Below, piece by piece: positions 55,332 to 64,000 of a stretch of 64,000 bases of DNA. Below the pieces are notes generated by a model. That model had not been told where the DNA came from. It searched no databases and saw nothing but the letters and a program-made list of their open reading frames with translations. The stretch is from Flavobacterium aquariorum (lineage in GTDB: Bacteria > Bacteroidota > Bacteroidia > Flavobacteriales > Flavobacteriaceae), in contig NZ_QKXH01000007.1 of assembly GCF_003254745.1 (NCBI RefSeq), positions 239,491-303,490 on the forward strand, read 5' to 3'. Position numbers and translations under genes: made by a program. The first letter of the stretch is position 1; the number at the start of each line of letters is the position of its first letter.

Positions 55332-57272
55332 TTATAGAGCAGTAATGATAAATTCACTACGTCTATTTTGTTGATGTTCTTCTTCAGTACATTGTACTCC
55401 ATCAGAGCATTTATTAACTAATTGAGTTTCTCCATAGCCTTTACTGGTTAATCTGTTTGGACTAATACCATTTTTAATCAACCAATCTTTTGTAGATTTT
55501 GCTCTTCTTTCAGATAATCCTTCATTATATTTAAAAGAAGCACGACTATCTGTATGTGAACGGATATCGATTTTCATGTTTGGATATTCGGCCATAACAT
55601 CTAATATTTTAGCTAAATCCAGAGCGGCTTCCTGTCTAATATTTGATTTGTCTAAATCAAAATAGATCCATTTAATTCCGAAGCATTTACCTAAATCGTC
55701 ACCAACGGCTACTTTACACAAGGCTTTTTCAAGTGCGAAATTTAATTCAGCTTTGCAATCAGAAGGCATTGTTTTTGTTTGTTCTGCGGTTGTGTATTCT
55801 TCTTTTTCAACTCTTACACTGTATGTTTTTTTCTTGTGTAAATTAGTAAATGAATATTTACCATTAGAATCAGATTGCACACTGCTGATTACTTTATGTT
55901 GATCATCATAAAGAGTTACTTTTGAATTTGAAAGTACTTGTGCTGAAACCAACTCCTTTACAACTCCACTTAATTCAGGTTTACAAAGTGGTTTGACTTC
56001 TAGAAATTGATAAATATCATCGTATCCTTTTCCGCCATCTCTATTGGAAGAGAAAAATCCAATTTTGTTTTTGGTATTTATTAAATAGGCAAAATCATCT
56101 TTTGGTGAATTGACATCCGCACCTACATTTTGAACCTCCTCAAAAGTCCCATCTGGATTAATTTTGGATACAAATATATCAAGTCCTCCAAGTCCAGAAT
56201 GAGTATCCGAAGCAAAATAGAGTTCGTTTTCATCGCTTACAAACGGAAATGTTTCTTTTCCTACAGTATTAATTGTTTGTCCTAAATTTTGAGGAGATCC
56301 GTAGCTACCATCACTATTGATGCTAACTTTAAAAATATCTGATTCTCCCAAGGTTCCAGGCATATCTGAAACAAAATATAATGTTTTTTCATCAGGACTA
56401 AGAGCGGGATGCGCAGTACTATAATTGTTGCTATTGAATGGTAACTCAGTAACATTTCCCCAATCTTTGTCTCCAAAACTGGCTTTGTATAATTTAATCA
56501 ATGTAACTTTATTATCATCTTTTCCTTTTTTTCCTTCCAAATAATTATTTCTGGTGAAATACATAGTCTTGCCGTCTTTTGTAAAAATTGCACTGGCTTC
56601 ATGAAATTTTGATTTCACACCTTTTGAAAATTTGCTAACTTTTTCAGCCTTTAATGAATCACCACTTAGGTTCGCTTCATATAAATTTGTAAAATACTGA
56701 TCGGTCCAAGTATGTTTTCTTTGTCCTAAGCTTCCTGTATCTCTTGACGAAGTAAAAACTAATTTATTCTCATTGTAGAATGAACTTCCATAATCAGAAT
56801 ATTTAGTGTTAATTCCAGCGTCTTTAACTTTATATCGACCAGAATTTTCTTTTATTTCATCTAAGAAATTTACATTCTGGATATAAAGTTCTCCCTTTTT
56901 AGCATTGTCTGATTTTTCATTGTAGATTTTAAGCATTTCATTTGCCTTTTCATTATCACCTGTAGATCTTAGGCAGTAGGCATATCTGTAATAGTATACG
57001 GGATCAACATTTGTTGTTAAAGCAAATAATTGACCATACCAATTAGCAGCCTTATCCAATTCAGAATTAAAGAAATATGCATTACCCAATTTTTGGAACA
57101 TATCAGGTGATTGATATCCTTTTGCAGCAATTCTTTCGTATGTTTTTATTGCGTCAATATAGGCGTAATTGTCGTATTTTTTATCCGCACTTGCTACTTT
57201 AGCTTTTTGGGCATAATTGCTTAATGAAGAGAAGTAAAGTATTGCTAAGTAAATTACTGTAATGTTTTTCAT
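55332..57272 (-). CDS. TPR / PD40 / OmpA-domain outer-membrane-associated protein
   Basis: This 646-residue protein has a signal peptide (ending NYAQ), an N-terminal TPR region (about 35-130), PD40 beta-propeller repeats (about 160-420, with DEKTLYFVSDMPGTLGESDIF and NELYFASDTHSGLGGLDIF), a carboxypeptidase-regulatory-like module (about 430-515, KVTLYDDQHKVISSVQSD...) and an OmpA peptidoglycan-binding domain (about 530-646, FDLDKSNIRQEA, IDIRSHTDSRASFKYN and SERRAKSTKDWLI). Such proteins anchor T9SS surface adhesin systems to peptidoglycan near PorP/SprF-like barrels. It is the last gene of the adhesin operon. Confidence 0.93.
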   Translation of the reverse strand: MKNITVIYLAILYFSSLSNYAQKAKVASADKKYDNYAYIDAIKTYERIAAKGYQSPDMFQKLGNAYFFNSELDKAANWYGQLFALTTNVDPVYYYRYAYCLRSTGDNEKANEMLKIYNEKSDNAKKGELYIQNVNFLDEIKENSGRYKVKDAGINTKYSDYGSSFYNENKLVFTSSRDTGSLGQRKHTWTDQYFTNLYEANLSGDSLKAEKVSKFSKGVKSKFHEASAIFTKDGKTMYFTRNNYLEGKKGKDDNKVTLIKLYKASFGDKDWGNVTELPFNSNNYSTAHPALSPDEKTLYFVSDMPGTLGESDIFKVSINSDGSYGSPQNLGQTINTVGKETFPFVSDENELYFASDTHSGLGGLDIFVSKINPDGTFEEVQNVGADVNSPKDDFAYLINTKNKIGFFSSNRDGGKGYDDIYQFLEVKPLCKPELSGVVKELVSAQVLSNSKVTLYDDQHKVISSVQSDSNGKYSFTNLHKKKTYSVRVEKEEYTTAEQTKTMPSDCKAELNFALEKALCKVAVGDDLGKCFGIKWIYFDLDKSNIRQEAALDLAKILDVMAEYPNMKIDIRSHTDSRASFKYNEGLSERRAKSTKDWLIKNGISPNRLTSKGYGETQLVNKCSDGVQCTEEEHQQNRRSEFIITAL

Positions 57273-57326
57273 AATATTAATTTTTTAGGAATCTTTAATA
57301 ATATTTTTGATTACTATAAGAGTTTT

Positions 57327-58001
57327 TCATCGAGTATTGTTACTAGATAATTGATTGAATTTTTTTAGATATTCATTGGCCTTGTCCGTTTTTCCAATTG
57401 ATTTTAGGGCAATAGAAAAACGATAATAATATTCAGGTTCTAAATCTGATGTTTTATTAAATAGTTTACCATAACATTTTTCAGCTTTATCTAATTCGTC
57501 ATTAAAAAAATAGGAATCCCCCATTTTTTTTAACATATCAATAGATTCATACCCTTTTTCGGCAACTCTTTCGTATGTTTTAATAATATCTATATAAGCA
57601 TACGAATCTACTTTTTTGGGTGCATCGGAAATTGAAATTTTTGCATTTTCAGTTTTCAATGTTGTATCCGATTTTAGATTAGTTTTTTCATCTTGTAGTC
57701 CTTCTTTAAATATTGGGGTTACAATTCGTTTGCTATTTGGGCCTAAATCATAAGTTCTAATTAATTTTGGATTACTTACATCATAAACTGTTTTGTAACC
57801 TCCAAATTTCATTGGGACAACCTCTTCTACATGATAGTATTTCACTTTCATGTTAGGATGGTAAATTTTATCATCCATTGCCAAACTATTTGTGGAATCA
57901 CCTATTTTTTTTTCATTTAATGAAACCGCACTTTTTTGAGTCCAACTATTGAATGAAAATAAACTTATAATTACGGTGTAAAGAAGTATTTGTTTTTTCA
58001 T
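57327..58001 (-). CDS. Short TPR protein, partial paralogue of the adjacent OmpA-family protein
   Basis: The start is Met at 58001 (224 residues); an upstream Met at 58025 would precede a normal signal peptide (MKKQILLYTVII..., ending SWTQ) with eight extra residues. The first half after the signal is unique (about 25-130). The C-terminal 90 residues (SYAYIDIIKTYERVAEKGYES, SYFFNDELDKAEKCYGKLF, EPEYYYRFSIALKSIGKTDKANEYLKKFN) closely match the N-terminal TPR of the next gene and then the protein stops. There is no PD40 or OmpA part. It may be a competitor or assembly partner of the full protein. Confidence 0.82.
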   Translation of the reverse strand: MKKQILLYTVIISLFSFNSWTQKSAVSLNEKKIGDSTNSLAMDDKIYHPNMKVKYYHVEEVVPMKFGGYKTVYDVSNPKLIRTYDLGPNSKRIVTPIFKEGLQDEKTNLKSDTTLKTENAKISISDAPKKVDSYAYIDIIKTYERVAEKGYESIDMLKKMGDSYFFNDELDKAEKCYGKLFNKTSDLEPEYYYRFSIALKSIGKTDKANEYLKKFNQLSSNNTR

Positions 58002-58089
58002 GACATTTGTTTTAAGAGTAAACACTTTTTATGATGTAATTACTATTTGCTGATTCTTTTCATTAATAGACTGACAAACTATTTTAGCA

Positions 58090-59001
58090 TTAAAAGAATC
58101 TAGGAGTTGTGATTTTGCTATTTTTCTTAAATATCTCATAACGTAAGAAAATCTCATGAGAACCAGAATTGTAATTATCTAGTTCAGTAGTTTCAAAATC
58201 ATAGCTATATCCAACGTAGAAAGCATCTGAAATTTGGAAACCAGCCATAGCACTAACTGATGCACTCCATCTATAGGCCAAACCAACCACAAATTTTTCG
58301 TTGAACAAAAAGTTGCCGGAAAGATCAACTTGTAAAGGGGAACCTTCCACTAATTTGGTCATGAAAGTTGGTTTGAATTTTATTGAAGAATTTAAATCGA
58401 AAACATATCCCCCAATCAAATAATAGTTTATTTTTTCTTTATAAATAGCTACATCATTGTCGTTGTATGCATCTGTTTCTATAAAGTTAGGAATTGAAAA
58501 TCCTATATAGGCTTTATGTGAATGTAAATAAATACCAGCTCCTATATTTGGCGAAAATTCATTGTCAAAATTTTGAAATTGAGGATCCGTTTGATCACTT
58601 GGATTTAATTTATTCACATCTATACTGAATAAATTTGCGGTTCCTTTTACACCAAATGACAACTTATAAGATTCCGAAACTGGAATTGTATAGGATAGAT
58701 CTGCGGATATTGAATTAGTAGTTGATGGCCCAATTTCATCATTTATTATAGAAACACCTAATCCTAATTTGCTATTATTGAAGGGAGTGTTTACTGATAG
58801 TGTATTGGTTATAGGAGCACCATCAAGGCCAACCCATTGCGTACGATGCAAAGCGAAAAAACTTAAGGCACCTCTTGAACCAGCATATGCAGGGTTCACA
58901 TTTATTGTGTTGTACATATATTGAGTATATTGAGCATCTTGTTGCGCATAACTTACAATGGCTGTAAACATCATAACGATTGAAAATAATTTTGTTTTCA
59001 T
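58090..59001 (-). CDS. PorP/SprF-family outer-membrane protein
   Basis: This 303-residue protein belongs to the PorP/SprF family of type IX secretion-associated barrels. The signal peptide ends VSYAQ, directly followed by the family hallmark QDAQYTQYMYNTINVNPAYAGSRG. Also visible are HRTQWVGLDGAPITNTLSVN, later barrel strands, and FVVGLAYRWSASVSAMAGFQISDAFYVGYSYDFETTEL. SprF is needed for SprB secretion in F. johnsoniae; here the gene lies directly downstream of the adhesin and probably serves it. Confidence 0.94.
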   Translation of the reverse strand: MKTKLFSIVMMFTAIVSYAQQDAQYTQYMYNTINVNPAYAGSRGALSFFALHRTQWVGLDGAPITNTLSVNTPFNNSKLGLGVSIINDEIGPSTTNSISADLSYTIPVSESYKLSFGVKGTANLFSIDVNKLNPSDQTDPQFQNFDNEFSPNIGAGIYLHSHKAYIGFSIPNFIETDAYNDNDVAIYKEKINYYLIGGYVFDLNSSIKFKPTFMTKLVEGSPLQVDLSGNFLFNEKFVVGLAYRWSASVSAMAGFQISDAFYVGYSYDFETTELDNYNSGSHEIFLRYEIFKKNSKITTPRFF

Positions 59002-59100
59002 AGTTAGCTATTTGTTGGTTTAAATTGGCTATTTTTCAACAGCATAGTTTTGAGGATTTATTTATTAATGCTATAGTCTTTTTTAAAAGATAGTTGAGAA

Positions 59101-59126
59101 TGCTCTGAGAGATAATCCTCAGAGCA
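59101..59126. terminator. Hairpin downstream of the adhesin gene
   Basis: TGCTCTGAG pairs with CTCAGAGCA with an 8-base loop, in the 139-base gap between the adhesin and the PorP gene. The T tract on the - strand is poor, so it may lower expression of downstream genes instead of ending the transcript. Confidence 0.65.
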
Positions 59127-59140
59127 TTTTCAAATCTTAT

Positions 59141-62100
59141 TTATTTTACTAAATATAGATACCCATCTTTTTTAATATTTAGTGTTTTGCCTTGGCCATC
59201 AACGGTATCATAACTTATTATATAGAAGTATGTTCCTGTTGGCAAACCTTCATTTTTATTAATTGTTGTTCTTCCCTCGGATCTTCCTCTAAATGCATTT
59301 CCTTCGTTGTTGTAATTGTCTTTCTCGAAAACTAAAACACCCCAACGATTGAATACTTCAACTCTTATATTTTTATAGCAATCATTGTTTTCTAAGTTTT
59401 CAATTTGGAAGTAATCATTTCTTCCATCTTCATTAGCAGAGAAGGCGTTGTGTATAATAAGAGTTTTACAATCGAGTACTTTACAGTCATCGTTAATTGG
59501 AACTATGAAAAATACACTTCTAGGACAATCACCTGCAATTTTGTACTCAAAATGATACGTGTTTACAGCAAGTCCAAAGGCATTTAGGATATTCCCGTTT
59601 ATTGCTCCAGTATTATCAGTGTCAATCCAAGTTCCACCTGTAGGAACTCCTTGAGGTAATAATTTTGTCAAATCAACATTACCGTTAGTTGTATCTGCAT
59701 TACAAAATGCTGGACTGGTGATTGTAATAGGCTCAATTGCCGCAACATTGATTGTAATTGTTGATGTACCGCAGTTTGTAGGATTTGCAGCTTCACAAAC
59801 TTGATAGTCAAATACATATTGACCAGCTGCTACGCCATTGGTAAATGTTACATTTCCGTTGTCATCAATATCGATATGTTGTCCGATAGCAGTTAAAAGT
59901 TTAAATTTAAAATCTGCGATATTTGCTGGCGAACCATTCAATAAATCGTTGCTTAATGCATTGCGAATTGCATCACCAATTGAGCATTGTGTTACATTAT
60001 AAGTATCAGGCGTTGGTTGTATGTCGGCAAACGTTTTACAACTGATACCAAAATCAATATCTAAATGAACTTGGTCATCAGCACTTACAGTAGCAGTTTG
60101 CGGATTACCATTTGTAGGACCACAAACTTCAAAGCTTGTTGGTTTAACAGTTTTTGGTGATTTTGCAATTTTGCTTGTACTTGGTAGAACTTTAACCAGT
60201 CCTGTAGCACCTATTACAGAAGATTGTGTTTCTAAGTTGGCATCCATTTTTAGTTCAACTTTATAGTCACCAAAAGCACCGGCATCTGGTCTGTTTCTCC
60301 AGAAACCTTGTATACCAATAATTACTGTATCTGAGTAATTATTAGGACCAGTTACAAATAAATTTGGAGATTTTGCATTTCCAAAACCAGCAGCATTCAA
60401 TTCTCCAACATTCATTGGTCCTACGTAGCTTCCATCGCCATTAAGGTCAATCCATTCCCATTTGCTATAATCAAATGATCCGTTGGCATCAGGTATGTTT
60501 TGAGTTACCAAATTATCATTGTTGGCATCAAACCATTCATCTTGAATACCATTGTTATTCACATCGTACCAAACAAAGTCTCCTAGTACAGGTAAATCTG
60601 ATTTGTCATATCCAAAATCATGTACTTGATATATACAGTTTTCTAAGGTTGTAAAGAATAAACTTGAATTTACTGGATATAATTGGTATGCGCTATTTAA
60701 ATTTGCATCTTGTACTTGCACTAAGTAATCTCCAGCAACCATTCCAGTAAAATTATAATACCCTTGAGCATTGGTAATTCTGATTTGGATAGGACCTGCT
60801 GTAGTTCCTTGGGGAATTAAGTTTACGGGTACATTTGCTAGTGGAGTATTAGTTCCTGCATTAAAAACTATACCTGCAATTTTTGTAGTATTATTACAAA
60901 TGACAGTTATGGTTACAGTTGCAGTATCACAATTTCCGAAGTCAGCATTTTCACAAATTTGATACACTAAGGTGTAAGTTCCAGCTGGTGTTCCGTCTTT
61001 TAAATCTATAGAACCGTCTGTATTCATTGTTATGTGTCCAGTTGCATCTGGTGTTACTAAAGTCAAAGTAACATCGGCAGGATTTACTGCAACGGTATTC
61101 AAAGTATCATTGTTGAATACATTAAGTACATTAGATGCGCCATTTATCCCATCTATTGGCCCTGCAGAGTCATCTACAGCATCAATTTTAAATGTTGGTC
61201 TAGAAGTACATTTTGGATCTGATGGAGGATAATTAGCTATAATTGTTTCACTTGGATTTAATGTAAATGTTACAGAAGCAGTAGGTCTTAGGTTTTCAAA
61301 ACCATCAGAACCTTCAACCCATTGTCCATTGTCTAATAATAACCAACCAGGCCAATCAATTCCATTACCATTTTCATCAACAATTGCTCCTGGCCAAAGT
61401 ACTTTTCCATTCAATGGCAAGTTAGTCATTGTGGCAACTACATTATTATTACTATCTGTCCAAGTCAAAGTCAATCCATTCACAGGAGTGAAATTATTGG
61501 CAGTTGTTGTGTAGCTAAAGTAAGGAACATCATTGATACAGATTGCTTCTCCAGCAACAGTCATGCTAGGTACTTCTATAGTAACTGTTACAGTGGCAGT
61601 ATCACAATTGGTATTGTTTAGTTTTTCACATATTTGATACGTCATTGTTTGTGTACCAGCAGGAGCATCAGGCAATACATCAATAGAACCATCAGGATTC
61701 ATTTGTAAAAATGGATTTGATGTTACTGTTGTTAAAATTACATCTGCTGGATTTACAGGCAATGTATTCAAAGTGTCATTAGTGAAAACATTGATAACAT
61801 TTGGTGTAGTTTGATTCACACCAACAATTGTTCCTGCATTATCATCAACAGCATCGATTGGATTTGTTTTTTCGTTCACAATTTCATCATCTGATGCACT
61901 TATTGGTGTCTCATTTGGTGTAAATCCATCGGCTTTTGCAACATTAGTAACTGAACCTGTATTTAAATCTTCTTGAGTTACAGTATAGCTTTGTGTGTAT
62001 TCTGAACTCGCACCAGGTGCTAAAACATCTATAATTGTGTCTAATCCTGTAAGTGGATCTTTTACGGTTATTTGATGTAATGTTTGATTACCAGTATTTT

Positions 62101-64000
62101 TAACAGTTATTGTATAGTTAATGATATCACCAACTCTACTGTAGCTTTCAGTAGTAGCAGTTTTTATTACTGCCAATCCAGGAGTTTGAGTCAATGGTGT
62201 GATCGTACAATCTGGACAATCTTCTTTTATTGGGCAATTTGTACAAGGCGTAGGATCAGATGAAGTATCCGTAACAGGATTTCCTTTAGGATCTTTACCC
62301 ACAACCGTTGCCAAGTTATATACATATCCAGTATTTATGTCTTCTTGAGTGATTGCATGCGAACCAGAGAATGTTGTTGAATCTGTTGCACCAACAGTAA
62401 GCGTGGCAATTGGTCCGCCTGCAATAGTTGCATTATTATCTGTAACTGTCACATCAGTTAATGTAGTATTTCCAGTATTTGTTACTACAAAATTATAAGT
62501 TACTACATCACCCACATTTGTAATACCATCATTATTACTATCTACATAAGTTCCGTCTTTAGTAATGTTTATACTAGGAGACTGTGTTAAAGGTGTAATT
62601 GTACAATCAGGACATTCAGGATCTTTTGGACAAGTTGTGCAAGGTGTAGGGTCTGAAGATGTGTCGGTCACATTTTTATCTTCAGGATCTTTTGCTGTTG
62701 CCGTAGCTAAGTTGTATACATATCCTGTGTTGATATCATTTTGAGTGATGACATGTGAGCCAGAGAATGTTGTTGAATCACTAGCTCCAACAGCTAATGT
62801 TGCAATTGGTCCACCTGTAATAGTTGCATTATTATCAGTAACTGTTACATTGGTTAGCTCTACACTTCCTGTATTAGTAACTACAAAATTATAAGTAACA
62901 ACATCTCCTACATTGGTAACACCATCTTGATTGCTATCAACATAAGTGCCATCTTTGGTAATGTTTATACTTGATTCAGAAATTATATATGTATAATTAG
63001 CTTTACACCCTTTACTGTCAGTAATTTCAACACTGTATGTTCCATTTGGTAAGTTCGAGATATCTTCTGTTGTAGCTCCATTTGACCATAAGTATGCATA
63101 TGGAGCTGTTCCTCCTGAAACTGTTAAATCAATAGAACCATTATTACAGCCAACACAATTATTGTTATTTGTTATTACTGCTGTAGCGCTTAATGCAGCC
63201 TCTGGTTGTCCAATTGTTACATTACAAGTTGTTTTGTATCCTAATTTATCAGTTACTGTAACGGTATGTGAACCTGCGTTTAAACCAACGGCTTGTGCAG
63301 TGGTTTCCCCATTATCCCATAAGTAGGTGTAATCCCCGTTTCCGCCAATGGCAGTAACGGTTGCCACACCATTGCTATCACCATAACACTTGGCTGGAGC
63401 ATTTTGTATAATACTGCAGGACAACACGTCAGGTTGTGTGATTGTGATTTCGCATGTGGTTTTACAGCCTTTGGAGTCTGTAACCGTAACGCTGTGTAAT
63501 CCCGCGTTAAGAGCCGTTGCTTGTTGTGTAGTTTCGCCATTGTCCCATAGGTAAGTGTAACCTCCGTTACCACCTATTGGAGTAACGGTTGCTTGCCCAT
63601 CGCTTAGCCCATTTGAAGAGACGGCTTTGTCTTGGGCTATTGAACAGGTTAGCACTGCTTCTGGTTGTCCAATTGTTACATTACAAGTTGTTTTATATCC
63701 TAATTTGTCAGTTACTGTAACGGTATGTGAACCTGCGCTTAAACCAACGGCTTGTGCAGTGGTTTCCCCATTATCCCATAAGTAGGTGTAATTCCCGTTT
63801 CCGCCAATGGCAGTAACGGTTGCCACACCATTGCTATCACCATAACACTTGGCTGGAGCATTTTGTATAATACTGCAGGACAACACGTCAGGTTGTGTGA
63901 TTGTGATTTCGCATGTGGTTTTACAGCCTTTGGAGTCTGTAACCGTAACGCTGTGTAATCCCGCGTTAAGAGCCGTTGCTTGTTGTGTAGTTTCGCCATT
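59141..64000 (-). CDS. Giant SprB-repeat surface adhesin, T9SS type B, 5' truncated
   Basis: The frame is open to the window edge at 64000, so at least 1,619 residues are present; the GTG at 63886 is an internal Val and not a start. From N to C within the window there are SprB-like repeats (GGNGNYTYLWDNGETTAQAVGL...HTVTVTDKLGYKTTC; five units), two near-identical DUF11-like repeats (SINITKDGTYVDSN..., NVGDVVTYNFVVTNTG) and a third diverged one, two cadherin-like VDD...NVFTNDTLN modules, an SdrD-like B domain, EF-hand-like DVNNNGIQDEW and DANNDNLVTQ, and the CHU_C domain (FSANEDGRNDYFQI, VEVFNRWGVLVFEK). It is probably a long surface filament for adhesion or gliding, secreted with the PorP partner. 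Confidence 0.93.
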   Translation of the reverse strand, partial: NGETTQQATALNAGLHSVTVTDSKGCKTTCEITITQPDVLSCSIIQNAPAKCYGDSNGVATVTAIGGNGNYTYLWDNGETTAQAVGLSAGSHTVTVTDKLGYKTTCNVTIGQPEAVLTCSIAQDKAVSSNGLSDGQATVTPIGGNGGYTYLWDNGETTQQATALNAGLHSVTVTDSKGCKTTCEITITQPDVLSCSIIQNAPAKCYGDSNGVATVTAIGGNGDYTYLWDNGETTAQAVGLNAGSHTVTVTDKLGYKTTCNVTIGQPEAALSATAVITNNNNCVGCNNGSIDLTVSGGTAPYAYLWSNGATTEDISNLPNGTYSVEITDSKGCKANYTYIISESSINITKDGTYVDSNQDGVTNVGDVVTYNFVVTNTGSVELTNVTVTDNNATITGGPIATLAVGASDSTTFSGSHVITQNDINTGYVYNLATATAKDPEDKNVTDTSSDPTPCTTCPKDPECPDCTITPLTQSPSINITKDGTYVDSNNDGITNVGDVVTYNFVVTNTGNTTLTDVTVTDNNATIAGGPIATLTVGATDSTTFSGSHAITQEDINTGYVYNLATVVGKDPKGNPVTDTSSDPTPCTNCPIKEDCPDCTITPLTQTPGLAVIKTATTESYSRVGDIINYTITVKNTGNQTLHQITVKDPLTGLDTIIDVLAPGASSEYTQSYTVTQEDLNTGSVTNVAKADGFTPNETPISASDDEIVNEKTNPIDAVDDNAGTIVGVNQTTPNVINVFTNDTLNTLPVNPADVILTTVTSNPFLQMNPDGSIDVLPDAPAGTQTMTYQICEKLNNTNCDTATVTVTIEVPSMTVAGEAICINDVPYFSYTTTANNFTPVNGLTLTWTDSNNNVVATMTNLPLNGKVLWPGAIVDENGNGIDWPGWLLLDNGQWVEGSDGFENLRPTASVTFTLNPSETIIANYPPSDPKCTSRPTFKIDAVDDSAGPIDGINGASNVLNVFNNDTLNTVAVNPADVTLTLVTPDATGHITMNTDGSIDLKDGTPAGTYTLVYQICENADFGNCDTATVTITVICNNTTKIAGIVFNAGTNTPLANVPVNLIPQGTTAGPIQIRITNAQGYYNFTGMVAGDYLVQVQDANLNSAYQLYPVNSSLFFTTLENCIYQVHDFGYDKSDLPVLGDFVWYDVNNNGIQDEWFDANNDNLVTQNIPDANGSFDYSKWEWIDLNGDGSYVGPMNVGELNAAGFGNAKSPNLFVTGPNNYSDTVIIGIQGFWRNRPDAGAFGDYKVELKMDANLETQSSVIGATGLVKVLPSTSKIAKSPKTVKPTSFEVCGPTNGNPQTATVSADDQVHLDIDFGISCKTFADIQPTPDTYNVTQCSIGDAIRNALSNDLLNGSPANIADFKFKLLTAIGQHIDIDDNGNVTFTNGVAAGQYVFDYQVCEAANPTNCGTSTITINVAAIEPITITSPAFCNADTTNGNVDLTKLLPQGVPTGGTWIDTDNTGAINGNILNAFGLAVNTYHFEYKIAGDCPRSVFFIVPINDDCKVLDCKTLIIHNAFSANEDGRNDYFQIENLENNDCYKNIRVEVFNRWGVLVFEKDNYNNEGNAFRGRSEGRTTINKNEGLPTGTYFYIISYDTVDGQGKTLNIKKDGYLYLVK
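63202..64000 (-). repeat. 459-bp tandem repeat at the adhesin's SprB array
   Basis: 63202-63541 and 63661-64000 are nearly identical with a 459-base period (153 residues, two SprB units per period). The array runs off the window, so the copy number is unknown. Confidence 0.9.

Noticed and set aside
63739..63999. Reverse-strand alternative frame over the adhesin repeats
   Set aside because: It is a frame shadow of the repeat array, occurring identically at each repeat copy (also 63280-63573).
63202..64000. Repeats near the window end as a CRISPR or satellite
   Set aside because: The 459-bp period is a multiple of three and codes for SprB-type protein repeats.

Overview
The window reads as a chromosomal segment of a low-GC member of the Bacteroidota, most likely a Flavobacterium. 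Several independent features point there: SusC/SusD outer-membrane uptake proteins, type IX secretion (T9SS) C-terminal domains of both the type A and gliding/CHU_C styles, SprB-like repeats with a PorP/SprF partner, Bacteroidota promoter elements (TAnnTTTG) instead of sigma70 boxes, and a chitin locus laid out like the one described for F. johnsoniae. I see no phage, integrase, transposase, CRISPR array or tRNA. Most genes are ordinary chromosomal genes. The most rearranged DNA is in the metal-efflux operon and the chitin locus.

Region 1 (1-10700) is a heavy-metal resistance block on the + strand. It holds the 3' part of a Zn/Cd-type P-type ATPase, a small secreted Cys/His-rich protein, a periplasmic protein with four tandem heavy-metal-binding (HMBD) motifs, a DUF3347 lipoprotein, and a CusCBA-like tripartite efflux system. 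The RND pump is split into two overlapping reading frames in the cytoplasmic loop between TM4 and TM5. There are two different HMBD-tipped adaptors. The outer-membrane factor gene begins with a leader made of short dispersed repeats.

Region 2 (10800-28000) is housekeeping: bshA (bacillithiol), an outer-membrane barrel protein, aroC, a dicarboxylate/amino-acid symporter, an orphan TPR hybrid histidine kinase, hsp20, a DEAD-box helicase, two histidine-degradation genes (hutG, hutI) around a coiled-coil membrane protein, a glutaminyl cyclase, the SRP RNA gene (ffs) with a clear promoter, an SDR and a small transaldolase.

Region 3 (26278-47686) is a chitin utilisation locus. It has an inner-membrane FHS-type sugar permease, a LytTR response regulator and LytS-type kinase (divergent), SusC and SusD, a NagB-PIG-L fusion, a GH20 hexosaminidase, a type B-sorted surface protein, and a giant two-headed GH18 chitinase. 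A 21-bp-period direct repeat upstream of susC fits the LytTR operator format. The 3' end of the GH20 gene and its downstream region are duplicated on both sides of the surface-protein gene. In the expected pathway, secreted ChiA cuts chitin, SusCD imports oligomers, GH20 releases GlcNAc in the periplasm, the FHS permease imports it, and NagB-PIG-L acts in the cytoplasm.

Region 4 (47890-55264) is housekeeping again: an ABC-F ATPase with one degenerate composite site, a DUF418 membrane protein, pyrR, pyrB, a small unknown protein, RNase Z, pdxH and a CAP-domain lipoprotein.

Region 5 (55332-64000, - strand) is a surface-adhesin operon read right to left. It holds a very large SprB-repeat adhesin running off the window, a PorP/SprF-like protein, a short TPR protein that is a partial paralogue of the next gene's N-terminus, and a TPR/PD40/OmpA peptidoglycan-binding protein.
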